Below, piece by piece: positions 28,599 through 39,271 of a DNA stretch of 42,809 nt. How positions within the stretch are numbered: the first letter of the stretch is position 1; each line of letters starts with the position of its first letter. The stretch is taken from positions 1 through 42,809 of the forward strand of contig MLAK01000825.1 of assembly GCA_001839685.1 (NCBI GenBank), in the 5' to 3' direction. Source of the stretch: Tritrichomonas foetus (Eukaryota; Parabasalia; Tritrichomonadida; Tritrichomonadidae). A program made the translations under genes and the position numbers. The notes below the pieces were generated by a model. The model did no database searches. It was not told the origin of the DNA and saw nothing but the letters and a program-made list of their open reading frames with translations.

Positions 28599-29267
28599 AT
28601 GAAGTGTGGTGTACAAGCTTTCATTATTGACAATTCTTATCATCATTCTTTTGATAATTCTGTAGATCAAACATTAGAAATGATAGCTAACTACAGTACA
28701 AGGATTAATTCTAGTTCCCAGCTGCATTTTACGGATATGCTTTCCTACCAGCAATATATATCGCCTAGTTCATCAAAGAGGAAATGATCAACTGAAGAAG
28801 ATCAACTTTTATTACAAAGTGTTCAACAACATGGAACTAAAAATTGGATAGTTATTTCTCAATGTGTTCAAACTCGAAATTCTAAACAATGCAGAGAAAG
28901 ATGGGTATCTCAGATAGATCCATTATTAAATAGAGAGCAATGGAGCTTTGAAGAAGATCAAGCAATGGTTCATTATCATGGTGTATATGGAAATTCGTGG
29001 GCAAAAATAGCCAGGAAAATGACAGGTCGATCTCCAAACTCTGTGAAGAATAGATTGAAATTATTAGAGCGAAGGAAGTTCATAATGCCCAAGAAATATT
29101 GGGATTTTAAAGTTCATTCGGAAAAAGGTGATATAAATAATCCTCCAATCGGTGAAAAAGTAGAAAAGATTGATGACTCACATCTTAATGAATTAGTTGA
29201 TACATTTGATTGCCAAATGTGGAATTCATTCATCGATGGCGATACTGATGTTGAAACATTCTTTTGA
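28599..29267 (+). pseudogene. Two-repeat Myb DNA-binding protein with an in-frame TGA at a conserved Trp
   Basis: One frame runs from ATG at 28599 to TGA ending at 29267 and would encode 222 codons, broken only by TGA at 28785-28787. The first Myb repeat starts exactly there: K-R-K-[TGA]-STEEDQLLLQSVQQHG, where the family has W-S/T-x-E-E-D; the stop stands at the invariant first Trp and differs from TGG by one base. The rest of repeat one (NWIVISQCVQTRNSKQCRER) and repeat two (WSFEEDQAMVHYHG, SWAKIARKMTGRSPNSVKNR) are intact, with no frameshift. Trichomonad Myb proteins of this size bind promoters and regulate transcription. It may be a very recent pseudogene, a sequencing error, or a readthrough codon; a truncated product of 62 residues would not bind DNA. 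Confidence 0.85.
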
Positions 29268-29501
29268 AAAAAAGATTCATTTCATTGAAATATTCATATT
29301 ATATTATGCATGACATAATAATAATAATTATTTTTTTAAAAAATAAGCAATAGATAAAGTAATTAGAGTAAATTAAATTAGAAATCATATCTATGAAGAT
29401 TATTTTAACATTTATTTTTATTATCAAACATTACAACAAAGCTCTCTTAAGAAAACAAAAGCGACAATCAATGGATTTCGAATAGTATCATGATTTTATA
29501 T

Positions 29502-30272
29502 TTACGTTGTTGTATATTTCAATCTGTTATATTGTTCATATATTTCTCTTTGACGATTCAGAATTTCTTGAGTATTAATTTGCTTTTGTTTATCTTGTAA
29601 TTGTTCATATTTATTTCTCAATCTTTCATTTAATAAATCACTTTCATCTAAATTTCCTTCTGTTTCAGTTAATCTTAAATTCAACCTCATATTATCTGCT
29701 TTATAGTTCTTCTTTTTGTTTTTAATTTTCACTATTTTTTTGATGAAATCATTTTCTCTGTTGACACTTTTTTCAAGATCTGACGTAGCAGTTTGAACTT
29801 CATTTTTTAAACTAGTCATTTTTTCTTTTTTGTGATTAATCTTTTGGAGAATAGTATTCTGCTTATTAATAGAATTGTTTGTGACAGTAATTAATTCTTG
29901 AATTTGATTTTTCAGATCAGCGTTATCTTTTCTGGCTAAAAGCAGTTCGTTGTTGTTTGTTTGAGTTTCTTTATTTGTTAACATACTTTTGTACTTTTGA
30001 ATTGCTTTAATTTGGCGATCGAGCTGATGATTGAATCTTTCGGTATTTCCAAGTTCTTCCTTAAGTCTGATGTTCGAATTTTGTAGAGACGCGGTTCTTT
30101 GGTCAAGATCTTTGCCAGCTTTTTCATATTTCACGATTTGATCATTCATATAAATAATTTGGTTTTGAAGTTTTTGGATTTCTTTTTCGTATGCATTAAT
30201 CGCGCTTGCATAGACTTCGTCAATTGGGCCTGAACACGGCGAATATGCTTCAAAAGGCCCAAAAGTCGTCAT
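29502..30272 (-). CDS. Coiled-coil protein, function unknown
   Basis: A 256-residue protein from ATG. After a short non-helical start (MTTFGPFEAYSPCSGPIDEV) nearly the whole protein from about residue 22 to 250 is predicted by eye to be coiled coil, rich in Glu, Lys, Gln, Asn and Leu (EIQKLQNQIIYMNDQIVKYE; NLDESDLLNERLRNKYEQLQ). There is no signal peptide, membrane segment or catalytic motif. Its size and composition fit a cytoskeletal or flagellar/basal-body structural protein, but this is only inference. It ends LKYTTT. Confidence 0.8.
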   Translation of the reverse strand: MTTFGPFEAYSPCSGPIDEVYASAINAYEKEIQKLQNQIIYMNDQIVKYEKAGKDLDQRTASLQNSNIRLKEELGNTERFNHQLDRQIKAIQKYKSMLTNKETQTNNNELLLARKDNADLKNQIQELITVTNNSINKQNTILQKINHKKEKMTSLKNEVQTATSDLEKSVNRENDFIKKIVKIKNKKKNYKADNMRLNLRLTETEGNLDESDLLNERLRNKYEQLQDKQKQINTQEILNRQREIYEQYNRLKYTTT

Positions 30273-30710
30273 GACAGTTTCTTGAATTTTTAAACGTACA
30301 CTTTTTTTTATGAAAAGAAATGAATTCGAGAATAAAGCATTATATGAGAGGGAAAATCCTAATCAATTTTGATGTTTGTTATTACCATCATACAAGTAAG
30401 TAAAGAACTAACTTTTAAAGATTTCCTGGTTGCGAAAGTGAGAAATGAAATATCTTCAAATTCGATTTATGGATCCACGAAAAGTAACAAGAGATAAAAA
30501 TATATTAAAAAGAAGATATACCGCGATGAATATATTAAGAAATTCATTCTTTTATAATTTAATCTATTTTTCCCCTACATACAATCAAACAACAACAACA
30601 ATCAAATAAATTTTATATTCATCATCAGAAAAAAATCAAAATTAGTGTTTGACAAGGATTCCGATTCCACACACAAAATAATGATCAATCAATCAGATAT
30701 ATCGATAAAA
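30273..30710. other. Intergenic spacer
   Basis: 438 bp of AT-rich sequence between two minus-strand genes. It holds the upstream gene's 3' end and the coiled-coil gene's promoter. No gene recognised. Confidence 0.4.
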
Positions 30711-31802
30711 CTACACAAAGAATGGTGGCCTTTGCTGTAGTTTCCCAAAAATTTCAATTCCACTTAACATGAAGTAATTATCACCATTGTGATTTTTTCC
30801 AGTTTGCGTGAATTTCAAGTATCGAAATGGTCCTTTTGGAAAACACGTCCAGGTGCACATCGACACATTTTCATCAAGGACATCATTCATTCTGTGTTCG
30901 TCAATTACTTCCCATTCAATATCATCAGTTGATCCTTCAAGTTTCCAATTTCGAAGGAACCAAAAATTCATGTGACCAATGTGCGTCCGAATAGTATAAC
31001 CAGAAACTTCAACAACTCTGTCAATGAAGTCAATTTTTAGCCATTGGTGTTTTCGGTTTTCTGAGAACCACTTACATGCTTGATTATCTTCGAGAAGCAT
31101 GTATGGTGATGATGAGAAAAGTGACGATGTTGTAGATGCCGAAACGTGGATCAAACCGGATTCTTGTAAAGTTTGATGAATTTGCTGCCTGAGCCAAAAA
31201 ATGAGTCCACGGAGAGGTTCTCCAGTGAAATTTATAACTTTAGCACGATGTGATGAAAAAGTTGGTGATTGAATAATTGAATGATTTGCATTTTGTTTTT
31301 TTAATTCAGTGATTTGTTTTTCAAAAAATGCTTGGACCTCTTCTCTTTCATTCCGCGAGGTCTTCAGCCTCTCAATTTCTTTTTGCTGCTTCTCAATAAT
31401 TGTAGCAAGCTGATTTATTTGCTCTTGAAGATCATGAAATTCAGGAGATTTGTTAATTTGCGGAACGTTTGATATTGATACTTGCTTTGTTAGGGTTTTG
31501 ACATATTTTTCTAGATTCGGGGCGTCCCATTCTCTACATAATGTCCGAAAATCTTTGAGATCATCTAAATTTAGAATAAACGGCCGCTGTTGACAAGCAT
31601 CAACAAATGACGAGAAAACATGCTGGGGATATCGAACTGACACGTGGACAATTTGAGTTGAAAGAGAATTCGTAAGATTTGAAAAATGTTTGGAAATATT
31701 GGCAAATAAATTTTTGTTGATTTCATAATCGATTCCATTACAGGATAAAATAAAATCGTTATTTGGTGGATCTGAGGCCGGCAAAGGTGGAGAGAGAAGC
31801 AT
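30711..31802 (-). CDS. BTB-like, coiled-coil and F5/8-type C (discoidin-like) domain protein
   Basis: A 363-residue protein from ATG. Residues about 14-110 resemble a BTB/POZ fold (NDFILSCNGIDYEINKNLFA, then VFSSFVDACQQRPFILN). A coiled coil covers about 122-172 (LQEQINQLATIIEKQQKEIE). Residues about 190-355 are a galactose-binding-like F5/8-type C domain: an early GLIFWLRQQ, WLKIDFIDRVVEVSGYTIRT, LRNWKLEGSTDDIEWEVIDE, and FRYLKFTQTGKNHNGDNYFM followed by LSGIEIFG. BTB plus discoidin-like domains occur together in BTBD9-type proteins and in a large trichomonad family. No signal peptide is present, so it is intracellular. A role as a binding adaptor, possibly for a Cullin-3 ligase, is inference. 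Confidence 0.8.
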   Translation of the reverse strand: MLLSPPLPASDPPNNDFILSCNGIDYEINKNLFANISKHFSNLTNSLSTQIVHVSVRYPQHVFSSFVDACQQRPFILNLDDLKDFRTLCREWDAPNLEKYVKTLTKQVSISNVPQINKSPEFHDLQEQINQLATIIEKQQKEIERLKTSRNEREEVQAFFEKQITELKKQNANHSIIQSPTFSSHRAKVINFTGEPLRGLIFWLRQQIHQTLQESGLIHVSASTTSSLFSSSPYMLLEDNQACKWFSENRKHQWLKIDFIDRVVEVSGYTIRTHIGHMNFWFLRNWKLEGSTDDIEWEVIDEHRMNDVLDENVSMCTWTCFPKGPFRYLKFTQTGKNHNGDNYFMLSGIEIFGKLQQRPPFFV

Positions 31803-32051
31803 TTTGGATTTGAATGCTTCCTGATTTTCACATGAAATGTTATGTGAAATATATTTATCCGATCATCACTTTTGATCAACAAATAAAAGAAGAAAATTAT
31901 TTTTTACACTATCAATAACTATCATTGGTTTCGAATGAGTCACAAACCAATTTTCAAATGTTTAATAAAAAAAAAAAAAAAAAAATAATAATTCATTTGA
32001 ATGAAAAACAATACGCTTTTTATAACAGTAAAAGAAAGAGTGAAAAATGAA
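31803..32051. other. Intergenic spacer with 19-bp poly(A) tract
   Basis: It contains 19 A at 31967-31985 on the plus strand, downstream of the kinase gene start side. No gene recognised. Confidence 0.5.
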
Positions 32052-33155
32052 TCAACAGCATAGCACACCTGGCCATGATAATGATCTTTTCGCAGGTCCA
32101 AATTTGTAATTATCTTCGCATCTTTCTGCTTGAATTTTCACAATTGAGTTGTCTTCAGGAATTGAAGCAGATGCAAATTTTGGTTCGATTGGAACAACAA
32201 ATTGATTTGGGGCATGAACAAAGAACGGATGAACTAAAAGCTCATCCATTGTAATTCTTTTGTTCGGATCAACTTCCAGCATTCTTCGAAGAACGTCTTC
32301 TAGTTCTTCTGATGCAGTTTTAGGAATCTCCAATTTTGTCTGGTGGATTAAACGAACAATTTCATAGATGTTGTCTCCAACATAGGGGAGATAACCAAAA
32401 ACTGTATAGAAGAGAGTGACACCGAGACTCCAAACGTCTTCTTCGGCAGGAAGAGAATCATAATTATTAACTAAATTGGAGTTATTCAAATTATTATTGG
32501 GATTCATAAAATCTTCATGATAGCCAAAAACTTCAGGCGCTTGAAAGGCAGGAGTACCAATAACATTATCAGTACTTTGAAAAGAATGGCCGATTCCAAA
32601 ATCTGCCAATTTCGCGCCATTTTGAAATAATAAGATATTGGCTGGTTTTATGTCGTGGTGAACAATTCCTTGAGAGTGAAGATATTTAGTCCCAATAATA
32701 ATCTGTTTGAGAATACCAGCAATAACTTTTTCGCTCAATTTGATATTCTTATCAATACATTTTTGCAAAGATCCACAATTTGCCCATTCGAGAATCAAAA
32801 AAGCAGTTTCTGATCGTTTGCTATACAAAACTTCAGACAGTTCGATAATCTGAGGAGATTTCAAACTTTTCATATTTTTAATTTCTCGCTCAAGAACAAA
32901 AGAGCCTTCTGATCGAGAATTAATCTTGATAACTTTTGCAGCATACGTTATTTTTGTATTCGTGTCAACAGCCATGAAGACTTTCGAAAATGATCCAGAT
33001 CCAATTTTCTTTACTAAGGCGTATTGATTAACTTTTTTGGTTTGCTTTTGATTGATGAATGTGGAATCATCAATTATTTTATCTGTGATAAAAAAATTGC
33101 TGTGAGAAAAAGTAATGGGCTTCCTGCAATACATGATGCAATTTAAATTGTTCAT
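32052..33155 (-). CDS. Ser/Thr protein kinase, CaMKK/LKB1-like
   Basis: A 367-residue protein from ATG with a kinase domain at about 44-306. The Gly loop is IGSGSFSKV (51-59), the ATP Lys is K74 (YAAKVI), the helix-C Glu lies in LEREIKN (E91). The catalytic loop is VHHDIKPAN (165-173), with His in place of Arg in HRD, so it is a non-RD-type active kinase with D168 present. DFG is intact (185-187), and the activation segment ends VIGTPAFQAPEVFG, which is the signature of CaMKK, LKB1 and the yeast Sak1/Tos3/Elm1 group. These kinases activate AMPK/SNF1-type kinases by T-loop phosphorylation. A short Asn-rich insert follows (about 218-232). The protein ends LSWPGVLCC, and the terminal Cys-Cys could be lipidated. 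The substrate is not known. Confidence 0.9.
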   Translation of the reverse strand: MNNLNCIMYCRKPITFSHSNFFITDKIIDDSTFINQKQTKKVNQYALVKKIGSGSFSKVFMAVDTNTKITYAAKVIKINSRSEGSFVLEREIKNMKSLKSPQIIELSEVLYSKRSETAFLILEWANCGSLQKCIDKNIKLSEKVIAGILKQIIIGTKYLHSQGIVHHDIKPANILLFQNGAKLADFGIGHSFQSTDNVIGTPAFQAPEVFGYHEDFMNPNNNLNNSNLVNNYDSLPAEEDVWSLGVTLFYTVFGYLPYVGDNIYEIVRLIHQTKLEIPKTASEELEDVLRRMLEVDPNKRITMDELLVHPFFVHAPNQFVVPIEPKFASASIPEDNSIVKIQAERCEDNYKFGPAKRSLSWPGVLCC

Positions 33156-34173
33156 TTCACAATTTTTTCTATTGGGTTTGTTTATTCAATGAGACAAATT
33201 TCTATGTAGCTCGTCCTGTATTTTGTGATAAAAGGAGATATTCGAAGCCAAATTGAAAACAATATTTGAGAATTTGTGAACTCTATTTTTGAGAAAACAA
33301 TCTGAATTTGATTAGCCTTTTTGCCATGTCTTCAGAAAATAAATACCATTTGACAAACGGTCAAAAAAGCATTCAAAATAGTTCAAAGACATTGAAAATG
33401 AAGTAGAATATTTTGAATTTTGTTTTGATATATTCATTTTTCTGAGTGAGATAGATTCGTTTCAAAAGTGGGAGTTGAATGGAAAATAAAAAATGGATGC
33501 ACTATGGAACATCTTTTCATCGAATAATTGAAATCTTTTATGCAATTAGATAAGTATTTGCTGATTGGTCCAGATTCATTTCGGAAATATTTTTGTAAGG
33601 ATAATTATTCAGAGAATTCATTGAAAATTTGAAGCAGTCTTCAGACAGTGTAAAATGAGAAGAAAAAAATGGCCATGAAATAAAAATATCACAAATATTT
33701 GAATAGTTTAAAACCTAATCATGACCTCGAAACTCTGAAAAAGTTTACGATGAAAGAAAGTAAAATGGTTGAGTATCTCAATAAAAAAGCATAAAATGTA
33801 GATTAAAAGAAGTGAGTAAAGTAATACATTTTTGTATATCTATTGTATATGAATTAGGAAAAAAATTATGGAAAAATTCATCATGTTATAGTGGTTGTTG
33901 AAAATCCCAGAATTCTCAATTCTAGAAATATTTACTTTACTCAACAATTTTAAATGATAATAACAATAGATTTCATTAATCATTACACAAATTTGAAATC
34001 TATTATTACATCAATAATTCTGGTCATTTTGGCGAATTTGGTCTTATAACTCTGGAAAGACATCACTTATATTATTAGCGACTCAGTATATTTTTCGTTT
34101 AGAAAAAGGGCAACAAATCAAGAAAGAATTCATCAAGCATTAAATATTTAAAAAATAAAACTTCTGATTTTTT
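33156..34173. other. Long intergenic region
   Basis: About 1 kb between two minus-strand genes. AT-rich, no reading frame of note, no RNA gene recognised. Confidence 0.4.
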
Positions 34174-35538
34174 TTAGACAAATGCGAAGGGTTCCGATTC
34201 ATGATTTCCTCCTTCAGTAGGCTGATTCTCATCAGCTTGTTTTTCCTCATCAAGTGGTTGTACTTCACCACCGTTAATTTCTCTAATTTTCGCTTGATAA
34301 TCATTAACGACAGCTTGCTCTTTTGCAAGTTTTGCTTGTTTTTCAGCTAATGCTCTCTTAGCTTCATCTAGTTCATCAACCAAAACATTATATTCTTCTT
34401 CTGCTTTGGATAAAACTTCACGACGTTGTGAGTTTGTAACCGTTTTCTCTTCAATTTGTTTCTTTTTGTTTTCATTTTCAGCTTTTCTCTTGTCAAGTTC
34501 ATTTTTCTTTCTTTCAACTTTGGCTAATTCTTCTTTCTGTGCTTCAAGTAATCTTTTCATTCTTGCTAGTTCTTGTTCTGTATCAGCATGGTCAATTTCA
34601 AGTTGAGCTCTGATTCCAGAAATTTCATTGAGATCGATTTCTTCTTTATCAACAAGACTTTTCATTTCTTGTAAATCATCAAGTTTCTTTTGTAATTCAT
34701 CCAAATCTTTTTGATGCTGTTCCTTTTCATCTTGAATTTGAATTTCTAAATCATTCAAATCGTTTGTCTTTTTATCAAGAGCTTGTCTCTTTCTAAGATG
34801 TTCTTCTTTCTTCAATTGAAGTTGTCTAATATATTCTTTTGAAGCATCATTCTCTTCAGAAACTGCATTTGTGAGATTGTTATCATTATCAACAACAGAT
34901 TTTTGATTTTCTTCTTCTTGAAGGGCTTGGTATTGTTTCATTTCTGCATTGATTTGCTTTTCTTCACCTTCTAAAAAGACTCGTCGTTTTTCTAATACTT
35001 GAGAACGTAAAGAATTCGTTTTCTGAAGTTGTTCAGCTTGATGTAATTTATCTTCAACTTCTGCGATTTCTTCAGGAGAAGGAGGTTGTGGAACTTTTTC
35101 TTTGAATACAGCCAAATCTTTTTCAAGTTGCTCAACAACGCGGATCTCGCAATCAAGATCATCGATCGGGTCTGAAAGGATTTGGCGGGCAATGTTTGCA
35201 CGTTGTTCAAGTTTCTGCTGATAAACACTTAAGTTTGAAGCAAGTGACAATAATGAAATTGAATCTTTTGCTAACTTTCGTGAGCTAATAGTTAATTGAT
35301 CTTTCATTTTTTCGAATTTTGAGACTTCAACATGGAATTCTTTAAGTTCAGATAAAAATTCTTCTTCTTTTTGACAGACAGCTTTTTCATCTTCTACGAC
35401 TTTGGGATCAAAAATTGGGGATTGAAACGCACTGATTGGCGAAGTTTGGAATGAAGCGGTTTGTTTACTTACTGGTGTCGAATACTTTCGCGGCTTAGAA
35501 TTAAAGTCTCCTGCTAAGGGGTTTCTGCTGGATTTCAT
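34174..35538 (-). CDS. Long coiled-coil protein, function unknown
   Basis: The start is placed at the ATG at 35538 (MKSSRNPLAGDFNSKPRKYS), giving 454 residues. The frame extends upstream to an ATG at 35688, but those 50 residues are hydrophobic and atypical and are more likely leader. After a short Ser/Pro-rich head (about 1-50), residues about 50-440 form a nearly continuous coiled coil rich in Glu, Lys, Gln and Leu (for example LAKVERKKNELDKRKAENEN). The tail is acidic (GGEVQPLDEEKQADENQPTE). There are no enzymatic motifs. Such proteins in flagellates are often components of the costa, axostyle or basal apparatus; that is only a guess from composition. Confidence 0.8.
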   Translation of the reverse strand: MKSSRNPLAGDFNSKPRKYSTPVSKQTASFQTSPISAFQSPIFDPKVVEDEKAVCQKEEEFLSELKEFHVEVSKFEKMKDQLTISSRKLAKDSISLLSLASNLSVYQQKLEQRANIARQILSDPIDDLDCEIRVVEQLEKDLAVFKEKVPQPPSPEEIAEVEDKLHQAEQLQKTNSLRSQVLEKRRVFLEGEEKQINAEMKQYQALQEEENQKSVVDNDNNLTNAVSEENDASKEYIRQLQLKKEEHLRKRQALDKKTNDLNDLEIQIQDEKEQHQKDLDELQKKLDDLQEMKSLVDKEEIDLNEISGIRAQLEIDHADTEQELARMKRLLEAQKEELAKVERKKNELDKRKAENENKKKQIEEKTVTNSQRREVLSKAEEEYNVLVDELDEAKRALAEKQAKLAKEQAVVNDYQAKIREINGGEVQPLDEEKQADENQPTEGGNHESEPFAFV

Positions 35539-36808
35539 CGAAAATTCGAATGAGAAATTTCTATAAACGTACGGAATTTCCAAAGAAATAATCAAGGTCA
35601 AAATTTGACAAATAAATTTTACCTTTTTGAACAAGGATATTATGATAATGCCTTTTGAACTCTTCTTCAGTATTTTTCCGTCTCTCATTCATCACATAAA
35701 ATATTCTTTACAATTTTCATTTCGGTGTTGATCATGAAGATACTGAATTAGATCAGATTCATAATTCTCAACTTTTTGAAAGATATGTGAACATTTATAA
35801 CTTGAATTTCATGATTTGGAATGCAAAACAAGAAAAGACCAAAAATTCAAATTTGGAATTCGAACACAAATATCTTATTCGAATTTGTCCTCAAGTTTTT
35901 CCCTTTTTTCAAAGAAGAGTTTTGATATCGAATTTAGATCGAGATTGATGAGCTATTTCAGATTTGTATTTTCCTTTAAACTGCTATAGAATATTTCATT
36001 ATTCGAAACAAATGAATACAAAGTCAGAATAATGATGATTTTCATGATGAAAAGAAAATCGATTTTTTTCTTAAATATAAGTGCTCTGTGTGAAATCATA
36101 AAATACATGCTGATTTCGTTGTAAGATGAAAGAATTCTATCAATGAAAAACCACAAAAATGCCCTTTTTTTCATTTCCAGTAACCGTAATAATTTCCTCA
36201 ATATTTGACTGCAAACCTTTCAAAAATTGTGAAAACTCGCTTATTTTAGATTCAAATGGTTTTTCAATTGAATGGATTTAATTAACTTCCGACATAATTC
36301 TAGAATCGAAGAAATTAGCTGAAAATTACCCCTAGAAGTTGAAAGTCAAGTGGAGTAAATTTTGAAGTTTTGATGACCTTCGAATTTCTCTGAAATAAGA
36401 AAATGTTCTCACAAAAGATAATTTGCTTTCAAAATGTTGACAACACACCTCATTCTATCATAAATATATCATACTTTCACATCCATTTTTCTTTGATTAT
36501 TCCTTTTATCTTTTCAATTTATTTCTATAGTCACATAAGAAAAAGTCAATATTTAATCATGAAAAAGTTTATAAAATCAGGAAAAATGTGATCGTGAAAG
36601 AAATTCGTCATTCAATTCTTTTGAAACTATTGAAAGCATTTATCATAACGTTATTTGAATTAACTTTTTCATGTAAGCATAAAAAATATCTTTGAATTTT
36701 TCAATAATAACCTAATTATTCAAAAGTGAAATCATTCAAAAAGTCAAAATTCAAAAGAAAGAGTTTTCCAATCTTTTTTTAATTCATCTTTCTTGAGAAT
36801 TCGAAGTT
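35539..36808. other. Long intergenic region between divergent genes
   Basis: About 1.27 kb between the coiled-coil gene (minus) and the ABC transporter (plus). Small chance frames only. TTCATCTTTC at about 36783, 20 bp before the transporter ATG, is loosely initiator-like. Confidence 0.4.
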
Positions 36809-39271
36809 ATGACAAGTTCCACTTCAACGACAGAAGGTGAAATTGCTATAGATGGAAACCCACTTGGATCGTGGTCAGATCTTAAGCCATCTTTTAATCG
36901 CCAAGTTCGCGCTTTATTCAAGAAACAGTTTCTCATTAAAATCAGACATGCCGCATCAATCATTGAAGTCATCGTGGCTCTTGCTCTCGTTTTTGTCATG
37001 TATCCTGTCCATATATTGGCCAAGACAGAATATGATCCAATCGAAGATCCAGAAGTTGAACCTTTGACAATCAACGGTTCCAGCTTGTTTATGTTTTTTG
37101 CAATTACTGAAAATCCAAAATTTTCTCTTCTTCCAGATAATGAAATGACACATCAGCTCTGGGAACACATGACAATTCTCAAAATCATATCAAAAGGTAT
37201 AAATATGAGTTTCGGAAATATGTCAATTGATATTAAACCATTCACACCAAAATATTATAACGATAAAATTAAAATGGAAGATGAAATTTATGTAACTGAT
37301 GATAACGGATTGGGGATTTTTTGGGCAAACTCTGATAAAGAAGATGCTCTAATTCGTCCTGACTTTGAAATCTATCATCAAACAATGGGTCCATCAATTG
37401 AGCAGGATATCTTTTTAGAATTAAAAGAAGCTGTTGCAAAAATGGCTCTTGAGAAACAAGGTATTACAGGAATGCTCCAATATACGAACCCGCTTGTTCA
37501 TACTGGTGGATTTTCTGTTGGATTCTCCTTCCAGCAATTTGCCAGACCAAAATTGGTACAAAGATTTTCAATGGTTTCTTTATGTATGGGCTTCTTTTCA
37601 TGTCTCCCAATTTTGCTCGCCTCAAGGCCTGACATGGAAACCGTCCTTGGTGAAAAAGATTCTCACGTTGCTGCTTTGTGTTTACTTATGGGAATGAGTG
37701 AAACAGCTTACTGGTTTGTTAACTTTTTCACTCCATTTATTTTATGTTTCTTTGTTTATTTAGTTGCTGCTTGTATTTACGTTTTTTGGTTTGGACTTGT
37801 TGGATCTGATTTTACACTTATTTTGGTCACTTCCATTTTATTCATTGTTGCTCAACTTTGGTTCCAGTTCTTCATTTCCACTTTCATCAAAAAAGGATCA
37901 AGTGGACGTGCTATGACTGTTGTTTTAATCGTCTTCATTCTTTTCTTCTCATATTTACACATTTTCCTGACATTAGATGAAGATAACTCATCAGATGCAC
38001 TCAGGCACATCTTTTGCATACTTCCATTCTCTGCATATGAACTTTTCATGATGCAAGACTATATAACATGCAGTGAGGGTGTCGCACCATTCAGATGGAA
38101 TAACTTAAATGATAGAAGTTACATTTGCCCACCTTATATTCCATTATTCTGGCTTGTTATTGATATAGTGTTATACTTCTTCCTCTTTTTGTTATTCAAT
38201 GCTTGCAATCCACGTGAATTTGGTACACCAATCATTAAATGGAGCGAATTCTTCTCTAAAGCAGCCTGGAAGCGTGCTTTTTCACATGCTTCTTCATTAA
38301 AAGTTGCTCCAAAAACAGATGAATTCATGGCTGTTCGTGATTTATCTAAAGTTTTCCATGGTGATAAAGATATTACTGCATTAACTGATGTTGATTTCGA
38401 AATCAAGACTGGCGAAATTATTGTCATGATTGGTCCAAATGGTGCAGGTAAATCTACTCTTATTAATGTTATTTCTGGTGCTATTGAACCATCTAAAGGT
38501 GTACTCAGGCTTCTTGGTGGAGAAGAAACAACAAGATTCAAGGAAGTTCAATCTTATTTAGGTGTCTGCTTCCAAGATAACGTCATCATTAACTTACTAA
38601 GTGTGAGAGAACACTTTGAACTCTTTGGTGCAATGAGAGGTGTTCCACTTCAAACACTCCAAGATTGCATTGATTACTTTGCAACAAACATGCAATTAAC
38701 ACACATGCTTAATAATAGAGCAGGCGATTTATCAGGTGGTCAAAAGAGAAAGCTTTGTATTGGTTTGTCTCTTCTTGGAAATCCACCAGTTGTGCTTATG
38801 GATGAGCCGACGGCAGGAGTTGATGTTCAAGCACGTCAATTGATTTGGAAGATGATCTCAAATCTCAAGGAAACCACATCAATCATCACAAGCCACGCTC
38901 TTGAAGAAGCTGAAGCTGTTTCATCACGACTTTTCATCGTTGCTGGTGGAAAGATTCCATTCTGTGGAACTTCAACAGAACTTAGAAACAAATTCAAATG
39001 TGGATACCTCCTTAGAGTTGAAAGAGATGATGGTAAAGTTGGACCAGTTTTGGAATTTGCTCAATCATTCATTCCAGAGGCCCACCTTGTTGAAGATAGA
39101 GATGATATGATTTCAATGCCAGTCGATCCTGCTATCCCTCGATTCTTAGAAGCTTTAAGTGAAAAAGAAGCCGAATACGGAATCAGATCATATAGCTTTT
39201 CTGTCGAACAACTTGAAGATATGTTACTTAAGCTCATTCAATCAGAAGAAGTTAATCAACAAAACCATTAA
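36809..39271 (+). CDS. ABC transporter, A subfamily half-transporter
   Basis: An 820-residue protein from ATG with one membrane domain and one nucleotide-binding domain. The first membrane helix (about 44-68: SIIEVIVALALVFVMYPVHI) follows a cytosolic start, then a large extracytosolic loop of about 185 residues, then five to six helices between about 255 and 470. The ATPase domain has Walker A GPNGAGKST (542-550), signature LSGGQ (641-645), Walker B VVLMDEPTAGVD (D665, E666) and H-loop His696. The order (TM, big loop, TM bundle, ABC) and GPNGAGKST with LSGGQKRKL are typical of ABCA lipid transporters. As a half-transporter it must dimerise. The C-terminal 100 residues carry the usual ABCA regulatory extension. 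Lipid substrate is inferred from the family. Confidence 0.93.
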   Translation: MTSSTSTTEGEIAIDGNPLGSWSDLKPSFNRQVRALFKKQFLIKIRHAASIIEVIVALALVFVMYPVHILAKTEYDPIEDPEVEPLTINGSSLFMFFAITENPKFSLLPDNEMTHQLWEHMTILKIISKGINMSFGNMSIDIKPFTPKYYNDKIKMEDEIYVTDDNGLGIFWANSDKEDALIRPDFEIYHQTMGPSIEQDIFLELKEAVAKMALEKQGITGMLQYTNPLVHTGGFSVGFSFQQFARPKLVQRFSMVSLCMGFFSCLPILLASRPDMETVLGEKDSHVAALCLLMGMSETAYWFVNFFTPFILCFFVYLVAACIYVFWFGLVGSDFTLILVTSILFIVAQLWFQFFISTFIKKGSSGRAMTVVLIVFILFFSYLHIFLTLDEDNSSDALRHIFCILPFSAYELFMMQDYITCSEGVAPFRWNNLNDRSYICPPYIPLFWLVIDIVLYFFLFLLFNACNPREFGTPIIKWSEFFSKAAWKRAFSHASSLKVAPKTDEFMAVRDLSKVFHGDKDITALTDVDFEIKTGEIIVMIGPNGAGKSTLINVISGAIEPSKGVLRLLGGEETTRFKEVQSYLGVCFQDNVIINLLSVREHFELFGAMRGVPLQTLQDCIDYFATNMQLTHMLNNRAGDLSGGQKRKLCIGLSLLGNPPVVLMDEPTAGVDVQARQLIWKMISNLKETTSIITSHALEEAEAVSSRLFIVAGGKIPFCGTSTELRNKFKCGYLLRVERDDGKVGPVLEFAQSFIPEAHLVEDRDDMISMPVDPAIPRFLEALSEKEAEYGIRSYSFSVEQLEDMLLKLIQSEEVNQQNH

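Noticed and set aside
35539..35688. Upstream extension of the long coiled-coil protein
   Set aside because: The 50 extra residues are hydrophobic and unlike the rest; the ATG at 35538 gives a more natural N-terminus.
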